A stretch of DNA of 64,000 bases from Gallionella straubiae (GTDB lineage: Bacteria > Pseudomonadota > Gammaproteobacteria > Burkholderiales > Gallionellaceae). Location of the stretch: assembly GCF_051257895.1 (NCBI RefSeq), contig NZ_CP194331.1:1302001-1366000 (forward strand). Reading direction: 5' to 3'. Shown one piece after another: positions 47,136 to 61,700 of this stretch (its first letter is position 1; each line of letters begins with the position of its first letter). The translations under genes were made by a program, and so were the position numbers. The notes below the pieces were generated by a model. The model was not told the DNA's origin and did not search any database. It saw only the letters and a list, made by a program, of their open reading frames with translations.

Positions 47136-47963
47136 TTAAACCTGAAAGCGACGGCGCACAATCATGCCGCTGGTGCGCTTGTTGCGGCGCGTACGGAAAC
47201 CCTTGGCCGGCACGCCCCACGGGCTGACCGGATGACGGCCTGCTGCGGTCTTGCCCTCGCCGCCACCGTGCGGGTGGTCGACCGGGTTCATCGCCACACC
47301 GCGCACGGTCGGGCGGATGCCGCGCCAACGCGTTGCACCTGCCTTGCCGATGGAACGCAGGCTGTGCTCGGCATTTCCCACCTCGCCCAGCGTCGCCTTG
47401 CAATCGATGTGCACCTTGCGGATTTCACCGGAGCGCAAACGCAACTGTGCGTAGCTGCCTTCGCGCGCCAGTAGTTGCACTGCCGTGCCGGCGGAACGCG
47501 CCAGTTGCGCGCCCTTGCCAGGCAGCATTTCCACGCAATGAATGGTCGAGCCGACCGGGATATTGCGCAGCGGCAGGGCATTGCCCGGCTTGATCGGCGC
47601 TTCGGAGCCGCTCACCAGCGTGGTGCCGGCAGCAATACCCTTGGGCGCGATGATGTAGCGGCGCTCGCCATCGGCGTAGCACAGCAAAGCCAGGTTGGCA
47701 CTGCGGTTCGGGTCGTATTCCAGGCGTTCAACCGTGGCTGGAATGCCATCCTTGTTGCGCTTGAAGTCGACCAGGCGATAGTGCTGCTTGTGGCCGCCGC
47801 CCATGTGACGGGTGGTGATATGGCCATTGTGGTTACGGCCCGCGGTCTTGCTTTTCTTCTCAAGCAGCGCCGCAACCGGCTTGCCCTTGTGCAGGTCAGG
47901 ATTGACCACGCGCAATACCGCGCGCTGACCCGGAGTTGTTGGTTTCAGTTTAATCAATGCCAT
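47136..47963 (-). CDS. rplB: 50S ribosomal protein L2
   Basis: A 275-residue protein near the peptidyl-transferase centre. Conserved: KSKTAGRNHNGHITTRHMGG, GGHKQHYRLVDFKRNK and the HGGGEGKTAAGRHPVSPWG region, whose His is essential in E. coli. It is encoded 5 bases after rplW. Confidence 0.99.
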   Translation of the reverse strand: MALIKLKPTTPGQRAVLRVVNPDLHKGKPVAALLEKKSKTAGRNHNGHITTRHMGGGHKQHYRLVDFKRNKDGIPATVERLEYDPNRSANLALLCYADGERRYIIAPKGIAAGTTLVSGSEAPIKPGNALPLRNIPVGSTIHCVEMLPGKGAQLARSAGTAVQLLAREGSYAQLRLRSGEIRKVHIDCKATLGEVGNAEHSLRSIGKAGATRWRGIRPTVRGVAMNPVDHPHGGGEGKTAAGRHPVSPWGVPAKGFRTRRNKRTSGMIVRRRFQV

Positions 47964-47968
47964 GATGA

Positions 47969-48286
47969 TTACCCCTGCTCGCTTGCAGCAAAATTGATTT
48001 CCTGTCCGGCGGCCAGGCAGACATAGGCTTTCTTCCAGTTGTTACGGCGGCCGACAAAACGGCCGGCGCGCTTGACCTTGCCCTTGACGTTGGCCACTTG
48101 CACGGTATCCACGCTCACCTTGAACATCAGTTCAACGGCAGCCTTGATTTCCGGTTTGGTCGCATCCGGTGCGACACGGAAGATCACCTGCTCGTTCTTG
48201 TCGGCAACATAGGTTGCCTTTTCGGAGATTTGCGGAGCGAGCAACACCCTCATCAGGCGCTCCTGGCTGAATTGTTGCGTACTCAT
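47969..48286 (-). CDS. rplW: 50S ribosomal protein L23
   Basis: A 105-residue protein at the tunnel exit that docks trigger factor and SRP. It has RVLLAPQISEKATYVADKNE and KAAVELMFKVSVDTVQVANV. Its ATG overlaps the rplD stop as ATGA. Confidence 0.99.
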   Translation of the reverse strand: MSTQQFSQERLMRVLLAPQISEKATYVADKNEQVIFRVAPDATKPEIKAAVELMFKVSVDTVQVANVKGKVKRAGRFVGRRNNWKKAYVCLAAGQEINFAASEQG

Positions 48287-48906
48287 GCGAACATCTCCTC
48301 AATTTTTGCCACGGCATTGCGCGTGACGACCACGTTCGGGAAACGCACCAGACTGATCGGGTCGGCCTGATTGGCTTCCAGCACCAACACGTTGGGCAGG
48401 TTACGCGAAGACAGATACAGGTTCTCGTCCACATTGTCGGTGATAATCAACAGGCGACCATCCAGCCCCATCCCCTTGATCTTTTGTGCCAGCAACTTGG
48501 TCTTGGGGGCCTCAACCGTGAGGCTGTCGACCACCACCAGGCGGTTTTCGCTGACCAGTTTGGACAGGATCGCAGCCAAACCAGCGCGATACATCTTGCG
48601 GTTCACTTTTTGCGTGTAATTCTCTTCGCCGGTATTCGGGAATATCTTGCCACCACCACGCCACAACGGGCTGGATGCCATACCGGCGCGCGCACGGCCG
48701 GTGCCTTTTTGTGCGAACGGCTTGCGCGTGCTCTTTGCGATCTCGCTGCGGCCCTTCTGCTTGCTGTTGGCGCCGCGCGCATTGGCCATATAGGCAGTAA
48801 CCAGTTGATGCACCAGATCTTCGTTGTATTCGCGGCCGAACAATTCGTCGGACGCGCTCAGATTGGCAGTCGCCTGGCCTTTATCGTTAATAACCTTGAG
48901 TTCCAT
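48283..48906 (-). CDS. rplD: 50S ribosomal protein L4
   Basis: A 207-residue protein that, in E. coli, also represses the S10 operon. The tunnel loop segment TRKPFAQKGTGRARAGMASS and the adjacent PLWRGGGKIFP are present. Its ATG shares one base with the rplC stop. Confidence 0.99.
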   Translation of the reverse strand: MELKVINDKGQATANLSASDELFGREYNEDLVHQLVTAYMANARGANSKQKGRSEIAKSTRKPFAQKGTGRARAGMASSPLWRGGGKIFPNTGEENYTQKVNRKMYRAGLAAILSKLVSENRLVVVDSLTVEAPKTKLLAQKIKGMGLDGRLLIITDNVDENLYLSSRNLPNVLVLEANQADPISLVRFPNVVVTRNAVAKIEEMFA

Positions 48907-49550
48907 TATGCACCTGCCTTCACTGCGGGACGCACGATCACGCTGCCATTCTGCGCACCGGGAACGGCGCCCTTGACCAGCAACAACTGGCGTGCCACAT
49001 CGACGCGCACAACCTGCAGGTTCTGCACGGTCTTCTGCACATCACCGAGATGACCGGTCATGCGCTTGCCGGGGAACACACGGCCCGGATCTTGCGCCAT
49101 ACCGATGGAGCCGGGCACGTTATGCGACTTGGAGTTACCGTGCGAGGCACGGCCAGATTTGAAGTTGTAGCGTTTGATGGTACCGGCGTAACCCTTGCCC
49201 TTGGAAATACCCGTCACATCGACGAGTTGACCCACCTGAAAAATTTCCACACTGACCGTAGAGCCCGCCTGCAGGCCCGCCAGTTGTTCAGGGGATACGG
49301 TGAATTCCTTAAGTGCGCTCCCGGCTTCGACACCCGCCTTGGCGTAATGCCCGGCAGCAGCCTTGCTGACACGTCCGGGGCGGCGTGTGCCGTGCGCCAA
49401 TTGCACAGCGGTATAGCCGTCGGTGCCGACGGATTTAACCTGGGCGACACGATTATTGGACACTTCCAGCACAGTTACCGGCAACGAAGAACCGTCTTCG
49501 GTAAATACGCGGGTCATGCCAATCTTGCGACCGACAAGTCCTAAGCTCAT
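48906..49550 (-). CDS. rplC: 50S ribosomal protein L3
   Basis: A 214-residue protein close to the peptidyl-transferase centre (MSLGLVGRKIGMTRVFTEDG; FKSGRASHGNSKSHNVPGSI; GQ-type methylated region MAQDPGRVFPGKRMTGH). It follows rpsJ after a 94-base gap that contains two hairpins. Confidence 0.99.
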   Translation of the reverse strand: MSLGLVGRKIGMTRVFTEDGSSLPVTVLEVSNNRVAQVKSVGTDGYTAVQLAHGTRRPGRVSKAAAGHYAKAGVEAGSALKEFTVSPEQLAGLQAGSTVSVEIFQVGQLVDVTGISKGKGYAGTIKRYNFKSGRASHGNSKSHNVPGSIGMAQDPGRVFPGKRMTGHLGDVQKTVQNLQVVRVDVARQLLLVKGAVPGAQNGSVIVRPAVKAGA

Positions 49551-49644
49551 TTTATTGTCCTCTTGTTAAGGGGTTGACTACAATTGGTCAACCGATTTCC
49601 TACTGCAGATACAACACTTACCCGGCAGCGCCGGGGCAAAACAA
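49551..49644 (-). promoter_or_regulatory. Intercistronic hairpins between rpsJ and rplC
   Basis: In this unusually long gap within the S10 operon the minus strand holds CCCGGC / GCCGGG just after rpsJ, and GGTTGAC / GTCAACC just before the rplC ribosome-binding site (AAGAGGAC). The second hairpin could influence rplC translation or mRNA processing. No consensus promoter is seen. Confidence 0.45.
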
Positions 49645-49956
49645 TTACTGCAACTTGATTTCCACGTCCACACCGGCTGGCAAATCCAGCTTCATCAGCG
49701 CGTCTACCGTCTTGTCGGTAGGATCGACGATGTCCATCAGGCGCAGATGGGTGCGAATTTCAAACTGATCGCGCGAAGTCTTGTTTACGTGCGGGGAACG
49801 CAGCACATCGAAACGCTCGATCTTGGTCGGCAACGGCACCGGGCCGTTCACCACAGCGCCGGTACGTTTGGCAGTCTCAACAATCTGCGCCGCCGACTGG
49901 TCGATCAAGCGATAGTCAAACGCCTTGAGGCGAATGCGAATTTTTTGACTTTGCAT
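49645..49956 (-). CDS. rpsJ: 30S ribosomal protein S10 (NusE)
   Basis: A 103-residue protein (MQSQKIRIRLKAFDYRLIDQ; HVNKTSRDQFEIRTHLRLMD) that also acts as NusE with NusB in antitermination. The ATG at 49956 is the conserved start; an upstream in-frame ATG lies in the leader. It heads the S10 operon. Confidence 0.99.
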   Translation of the reverse strand: MQSQKIRIRLKAFDYRLIDQSAAQIVETAKRTGAVVNGPVPLPTKIERFDVLRSPHVNKTSRDQFEIRTHLRLMDIVDPTDKTVDALMKLDLPAGVDVEIKLQ

Positions 49957-50056
49957 AATTCTCTCTTGCATTTACGCGGCAATGCCGCTAATTAAAGAAC
50001 AAATCGCGTGATCCAGACCTTGCAACCCAGACCACGCGAGGGCGCGCATTGTATTC

Positions 50057-51247
<1,191 letters not shown>

Positions 51248-51269
51248 GATTGAGTTCTCCGACTTTAAG

Positions 51270-53366
51270 TTATTTCTTGCTGTTCATGATTGCTTCAGCA
51301 ACGTTCTTGGGTGCTTCAGTGTAGTGCTTGAATTCCATGGTGTAAGTCGCACGCCCCTGTGTCGCAGAACGCAACGCAGTCGAATAACCGAACATCTCGG
51401 ACAAGGGAACTTCAGCCTTGACAGTCTTGCCGCCACCAACCATATCATCCATGCCCTGCACCATGCCACGGCGTGATGACAAGTCACCCATCACCGTGCC
51501 GGTATAGTCTTCCGGAGTTTCCACTTCCACGGACATCATTGGCTCCAACAGCACCGGGCTGGCCTTGCGCATACCATCCTTGAACGCCATCGATGCGGCC
51601 ATCTTGAACGCGTTCTCGTTTGAGTCAACGTCGTGATAGGAGCCGTCAAACAAGGTAACCTTGACATCAACCACCGGGAAGCCAGCCAGCACGCCGCTTG
51701 GCAGCGATTCGCGCAAGCCCTTTTCCACTGCGGGGATAAATTCGCGAGGAACGGTACCACCCTTGATCGCGTCAACGAACTCAAACCCTTTACCAGCCTC
51801 GTTTGGCTCCATCTTGATCCACACGTGACCGTACTGACCACGACCACCGGTCTGCTTGGCATACTTACCTTCAACCTCGACCGCTTTACGAATCGCCTCG
51901 CGATAAGCCACTTGTGGCGCACCCACGTTAGCTTCCACGCCGAATTCGCGCTTCATACGGTCAACCAGGATTTCCAGATGCAACTCGCCCATGCCAGACA
52001 TGATGGTCTGACCTGATTCTTCGTCGGTACGCACACGGAATGAAGGATCTTCTGCAGCCAGACGCCCCAGCGCAATGCCCATCTTCTCTTGATCAACCTT
52101 GGTCTTTGGTTCAACGGCAACGTGAATCACCGGCTCCGGGAACACCATGCGCTCAAGAATGATTGGCTTATCCGGATCACACAGCGATTCGCCAGTAGTC
52201 ACATCCTTCAGGCCGATACAGGCAGCGATATCGCCCGCCAGGATCTCATCGACCTCCTGACGCTCGTTCGCGTGCATCTGCACGATACGACCGATACGCT
52301 CTTTCTTGCCCCTGACTGAGTTATAGACCGTATCGCCCTTCTTCAATACGCCAGAATAGACGCGCACAAAGGTCAATTGCCCAACGAACGGGTCAGTCAT
52401 CAGCTTGAATGCCAGCGCGGAGAACTTCTCGCTATCGTCAGCCTTGCGACTGGCCGGCTCACCCGCCTCAGTTTCACCTTTCACATCAGGAATATCGACT
52501 GGCGACGGCAAAAACATAATCACCGCATCCAGCATGCGCTGCACACCCTTGTTCTTGAAGGCGCTACCGCACAACATCGGCTGGATTTCACAGGCGATGG
52601 TACGGGTGCGGATTCCAAGAATAATTTGCTCTTCGGTCAACCCGCCATTTTCGAGGTATTGATTCATCAAATCCTCGGATGCCTCGGCAGCCGACTCGAC
52701 CATCTTCTCGCGCCACTCATTGGCGGTCTCCAGCAAATCAGCCGGAATTTCTTTGTATTCGAACTTCATCCCCTGGGACGCTTCGTCCCAGATGACCGCC
52801 TTCATCTTGATCAGATCGACAACACCAACGAAACCTTCCTCCGCACCAATAGGAATTACGAGAGGGACAGGATTTGCCTTCAGGCGGGTCTGCATCTGCG
52901 TAACCACCTTGAAGAAGTTGGCACCGGTACGGTCCATCTTGTTCACGAACGCCAGGCGCGGCACACGATACTTATTGGCTTGGCGCCACACAGTCTCGGA
53001 TTGCGGCTGCACACCGCCCACGGCGCAATACACCATGCACGCACCATCCAGCACTCGCATGGAACGCTCGACCTCGATGGTAAAATCCACGTGCCCCGGC
53101 GTATCGATAATATTGAAACGATGCTCAGGGTAGGAGTTATCCATACCCCTCCAGAAACAAGTGGTCGCAGCGGAAGTAATGGTGATGCCGCGCTCTTGCT
53201 CCTGTTCCATCCAGTCCATCGTGGCCGCACCATCGTGCACTTCACCGATCTTGTGACTCACACCCGTATAGAACAGGATGCGCTCGGTCGTCGTAGTCTT
53301 GCCTGCATCGATGTGCGCACTGATGCCGATATTGCGATAGCGTTCGATTGGTGTTTTGCGTGCCAC
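51270..53366 (-). CDS. fusA: Elongation factor G
   Basis: A 698-residue translocation GTPase with five domains. G motifs: AHIDAGKTTTTERILFYTG, DTPGHVDF and NKMDRTGANF. Start MARKTPIERYRNIGISAHID. It lies in the str operon between rpsG and tuf. Confidence 0.99.
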   Translation of the reverse strand: MARKTPIERYRNIGISAHIDAGKTTTTERILFYTGVSHKIGEVHDGAATMDWMEQEQERGITITSAATTCFWRGMDNSYPEHRFNIIDTPGHVDFTIEVERSMRVLDGACMVYCAVGGVQPQSETVWRQANKYRVPRLAFVNKMDRTGANFFKVVTQMQTRLKANPVPLVIPIGAEEGFVGVVDLIKMKAVIWDEASQGMKFEYKEIPADLLETANEWREKMVESAAEASEDLMNQYLENGGLTEEQIILGIRTRTIACEIQPMLCGSAFKNKGVQRMLDAVIMFLPSPVDIPDVKGETEAGEPASRKADDSEKFSALAFKLMTDPFVGQLTFVRVYSGVLKKGDTVYNSVRGKKERIGRIVQMHANERQEVDEILAGDIAACIGLKDVTTGESLCDPDKPIILERMVFPEPVIHVAVEPKTKVDQEKMGIALGRLAAEDPSFRVRTDEESGQTIMSGMGELHLEILVDRMKREFGVEANVGAPQVAYREAIRKAVEVEGKYAKQTGGRGQYGHVWIKMEPNEAGKGFEFVDAIKGGTVPREFIPAVEKGLRESLPSGVLAGFPVVDVKVTLFDGSYHDVDSNENAFKMAASMAFKDGMRKASPVLLEPMMSVEVETPEDYTGTVMGDLSSRRGMVQGMDDMVGGGKTVKAEVPLSEMFGYSTALRSATQGRATYTMEFKHYTEAPKNVAEAIMNSKK

Positions 53367-53393
53367 GGTGTACCTAACCTTGTCTTTATACTT

Positions 53394-53864
53394 TTAGAAA
53401 CGGAAATGCGAGAACGCCTTGTTAGCCTCGGCCATGCGATGCACCTCTTCGCGCTTCTTGACTGCGCCGCCGCGACCCTCGGATGCATCGATCAGCTCTC
53501 CGGCCAGACGCATACCCATGGATTTTTCACCGCGCTTGCGCGCAGCTTCGCGCAACCAGCGCATCGACAACGCCATGCGGCGCGATGGTCGCACCTCAAC
53601 AGGCACCTGGTAATTCGCGCCACCGACACGGCGACTCTTCACTTCCACCTGCGGCTTGGCATTATTCAACGCCAGATTGAACACCTCGATTGCATCCTTG
53701 CCGGTTTTCTTGCCGATTTGCTCCAGCGCGCCGTACAGAATGCGCTCAGCAACCGACTTCTTGCCGGCTGTCATCAACACATTCACGAACTTGGACAAAT
53801 CCTGATTACCGAATTTCGGATCCGGCAGGACTTCACGTTTAGGGACTTCTCTGCGTCTTGGCAT
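53394..53864 (-). CDS. rpsG: 30S ribosomal protein S7
   Basis: A 156-residue head-nucleating protein (MPRRREVPKREVLPDPKFGN; GGANYQVPVEVRPSRRMALS). In E. coli it is the autogenous repressor of the str operon. It lies 44 bases after rpsL. Confidence 0.99.
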   Translation of the reverse strand: MPRRREVPKREVLPDPKFGNQDLSKFVNVLMTAGKKSVAERILYGALEQIGKKTGKDAIEVFNLALNNAKPQVEVKSRRVGGANYQVPVEVRPSRRMALSMRWLREAARKRGEKSMGMRLAGELIDASEGRGGAVKKREEVHRMAEANKAFSHFRF

Positions 53865-53908
53865 AGCTACCTCAGTTTATTTTTAGCTCGAAATGAATTG
53901 CTTGAAAA

Positions 53909-54286
53909 TTACGCCTTCTTGGCGCGTTTCGCACCGTACTTGGAACGGGCCTGCTTACGATCTTTCACACCCGCCGTATCGAGGCTGCCGCGCACCATGT
54001 GGTAACGCACACCTGGCAAGTCCTTCACACGACCACCGCGCAACAACACCACCGAGTGTTCCTGCAGGTTATGGCCCTCACCACCGATATAGCTGATCAC
54101 CTCAAAGCCGTTGGTCAGGCGCACCTTGGCCACTTTGCGCAGCGCGGAGTTAGGCTTCTTCGGAGTGGTGGTGTACACGCGGGTACATACTCCACGCTTC
54201 TGCGGAGAACCACCGAGAGCGGGCACCTTGCTCTTTTCTACGATTGCAACGCGCGGCTTGCGGATCAACTGGTTAATGGTTGGCAT
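53909..54286 (-). CDS. rpsL: 30S ribosomal protein S12
   Basis: A 125-residue decoding-centre protein (MPTINQLIRKPRVAIVEKSK; TTPKKPNSALRKVAKVRLTN; GGRVKDLPGVRYHMVRGSLD). The lysines that mutate in streptomycin resistance (KKPNSALRK and GRVKDLPG) are wild type. It heads the str operon after the rpoC terminator. Confidence 0.99.
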   Translation of the reverse strand: MPTINQLIRKPRVAIVEKSKVPALGGSPQKRGVCTRVYTTTPKKPNSALRKVAKVRLTNGFEVISYIGGEGHNLQEHSVVLLRGGRVKDLPGVRYHMVRGSLDTAGVKDRKQARSKYGAKRAKKA

Positions 54287-54331
54287 ATCTGTACACCCTA
54301 AAAAATTCTGGAATTTTGTTAAAAATCAAAT

Positions 54332-54383
54332 CAATAAAAACATACCGTCGCAGCATGACTTGAAGAATCGTCCGCTGCGACGG
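54332..54383 (-). terminator. Terminator of the rpoBC operon
   Basis: A perfect 10-bp stem (CCGTCGCAGC at 54345-54354 and GCTGCGACGG at 54374-54383, plus-strand reading) with a 19-base loop, followed on the minus strand by TATGTTTTTATT. It lies 18 bases after rpoC and separates rpoBC from rpsL. Confidence 0.8.
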
Positions 54384-54400
54384 AAAAAAGGTTGCGAATT

Positions 54401-58636
<4,236 letters not shown>

Positions 58637-58658
58637 GTGTAACTCCTAACTCTGGTTG

Positions 58659-58713
58659 GTAGGTCGGGCTTTAGCCCGATGCTAACGCCTGGTCGGGCAA
58701 AAGCCCGACCTAC
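58659..58713. repeat. Palindromic repeat of the GTAGGTCGGG family between rpoB and rpoC
   Basis: Outer arms GTAGGTCGGGCTTT (58659-58672) and AAAGCCCGACCTAC (58700-58713) are perfect inverted copies. Inside, TCGGGCTTTAGCCCGA and TCGGGCAAAAGCCCGA can each form a smaller hairpin. It occupies most of the 86-base gap between two subunit genes whose products are needed in equal amounts. Confidence 0.85.
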
Positions 58714-58722
58714 TCCCTATCT

Positions 58723-61700
58723 TCAGTGCCGTACCAAATCCATATCAATACCCAAGGAACGGATTTCCTTGATGACCACGTTGAAGGATTCCGGCATGCC
58801 GGCATCGATCTTGTGATCGCCCTTGACGATGTTTTCATAAACCTTGGTGCGCCCCGCCACGTCGTCGGACTTGACGGTCAGCATCTCCTGCAGGGTGTAA
58901 GCCGCACCGTAAGCTTCCAGTGCCCAGACTTCCATTTCACCGAAACGCTGGCCGCCGAACTGCGCCTTGCCACCCAGCGGCTGCTGCGTCACGAGGCTGT
59001 ACGGGCCGGTCGAACGCGCATGCATCTTGTCGTCCACCAGGTGGTGCAGCTTCAGCACATGCTTGTAGCCGACCGTCACCGGGCGATCGAAAGCCTCGCC
59101 GGTGCGCCCGTCGTGCAGCGTGGTCTGGCCTGACAGCGGCAGGTCAGCCAGCTCCAGCATGTACTTGATTTCTTCTTCGCTGGCACCGTCGAATACTGGC
59201 GTCGCAAACGGCACGCCCTTCGTCAGGTTGCGGCACAGCTCGATGACTTCATCGTCGCTGAACGCATCGATATCCACCGTTTGGCCATTGTGATGGTTGT
59301 AGATCTTGCCCAGGAACTTGCGCACCTCGGTGATCTTGGCATTGGTCTGCAGCATGTCGTCGATCTTCTTGCCCAGCCCCTTGGCCGCCCAGCCCAGATG
59401 CGTCTCGAGAATCTGTCCGATGTTCATCCGCGACGGCACGCCGAGCGGATTCAGCACCACGTCCACCGGTGTACCGTCGGCCATGTACGGCATATCCTCC
59501 ACCGGCACGATGCGCGACACCACGCCCTTGTTGCCGTGGCGGCCGGCCATCTTGTCGCCGGGTTGCAGGCGGCGCTTCACCGCGACATACACCTTGACCA
59601 TCTTCTGCACGCCGGCCTGTAGCTCGTCGCCCTGGGTCAGCTTCTTCTTCTTCAGCTCGAAGGCGGCATCAAACTCGATGCGGTTCTGCGCCAGGCCTTC
59701 CTTGACCTGCTCCATCTGGGCTGCTACTTCGTCGTCGGCCACGCGGATGTCGAACCATTGATGGTGTTCGATGCTGTGCAGGTATTCCTTGCCGATCTTG
59801 CTGCCCTTGGCCAGCTTCTTCGGCCCGCCGTTGGCAACCTTGTTGAGCAGCAGTTTTTCCAGGCGCGCGAACACGTCGGCTTCCACGATGCGCATCTGAT
59901 CCGCGAGGTCCTTCTTGTAGCGGTTCAGTTCGTCATCGATGATCTGTTGCGCACGCTTGTCGCGTTGCAACCCTTCGCGCGTGAATACCTGCACGTCGAT
60001 CACCGTTCCCGAGCTGCCGGTCGGCACACGCAGGCTGGTATCTTTCACGTCCGAGGCCTTCTCGCCGAAGATCGCGCGCAGCAGTTTTTCTTCCGGGGTC
60101 AGTTGCGTTTCGCCCTTGGGCGTCACCTTGCCGACCAGCACGTCGCCCACTGCGACTTCCGCGCCGATATGCACGATGCCGCATTCGTCCAGGCGTGCGA
60201 GTTGCGCCTCCGCCAGATTCGGGATGTCGCGCGTGATTTCCTCCGGACCCAGCTTGGTGTCGCGCGCCGCGACGGTCAGCTCTTCGATGTGAATGGAAGT
60301 GAAACGGTCCTGCGCGAGGACGCGTTCGGAGATCAGGATCGAGTCCTCGTAGTTGTAGCCGTTCCACGGCATGAAAGCGACCAGCATGTTCTGGCCGAGA
60401 GCCAGTTCGCCCATATCGGTGGAAGCGCCGTCGGCAATCACATCGCCGCGCGCAATCACATCGCCCACCTTGACCAGCGGACGCTGGTTGATGTTGGTGT
60501 TCTGGTTGGAGCGGGTGTACTTGATCAGGTTGTAGATGTCCACGCCGACTTCGCCGGCTGTGATTTCATTGTCGTTGGCACGCACCACGATACGGCCGGC
60601 GTCGACGTAGTCGATGCGCCCGCCGCGCCATGCCTGCACGGTCGTGCCGGAGTCGACGGCCACGGTACGCTCGATGCCGGTACCCACCAGCGGTTTTTCT
60701 GCGCGCAGACAGGGAACGGCCTGGCGTTGCATGTTGGCACCCATCAGCGCGCGGTTCGCGTCGTCATGCTCGAGGAACGGGATCAGCGAGGCTGCGACCG
60801 ACACCACCTGGGAAGGCGACACGTCCATGTACTCCAGCTTGTCCGGTTCGGCCAGCACGAATTCGTTGTGATGGCGCGCCGACACGATGTCGTTGGTGAA
60901 GTGGCCCTTCTTGTCCAACTCGGCATTCGCCTGGGCGATGGTGAACTTGCCTTCCTCGATCGCCGACAGATAATCGACCTCATCGGCCACCTTGCCCTTG
61001 CCCACCTTGCGGTACGGCGTCTCGATGAAGCCGTATTCGTTGGTGCGCGCATACAGCGCCAGCGAGTTGATCAGGCCGATGTTCGGGCCTTCCGGCGTTT
61101 CGATCGGGCACACGCGGCCATAGTGCGTCGGGTGCACGTCGCGCACTTCGAAGCCGGCGCGTTCGCGCGTCAGGCCGCCCGGACCGAGCGCGGAGATGCG
61201 GCGCTTATGGGTAATTTCGGACAGCGGATTGGTCTGGTCCATGAACTGCGACAACTGGCTGGAGCCGAAGAATTCCTTGACCGCGGCCGAGATCGGTTTC
61301 GCGTTGATCAGGTCATGCGGCATCAGGTTGTCGGTCTCGGCCTGGCCGAGGCGTTCCTTGACGGCACGCTCCACGCGCGCCAAGCCGGCGCGGAACTGGT
61401 TCTCGGCCAGCTCGCCCACGGCGCGCACGCGGCGGTTGCCGAGGTGATCGATATCGTCGATTTCGCCGCGGCCATTGCGCAGTTCGACCAGTATCTTCAC
61501 CACCTCGACGATGTCCTCGTTGGACAGGATCGATGCGCCGGTCAGTTCTTCGCGACCTATGCGGCGGTTGAACTTCATGCGGCCGACTGCGGACAGATCG
61601 TAGCGCTCCTCACTGAAGAACAGCCCGTGGAACAGGCTCTCGACAGCCTCTTCGGTCGGCGGCTCGCCGGGGCGCATCATGCGATAGATCGCTACGCGCG

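Noticed and set aside
54287..54331. Possible promoter for rpsL (TTGATT-18-CAGAAT, minus strand)
   Set aside because: The boxes are too weak, and the AT-rich sequence is partly the terminator tail of rpoC.
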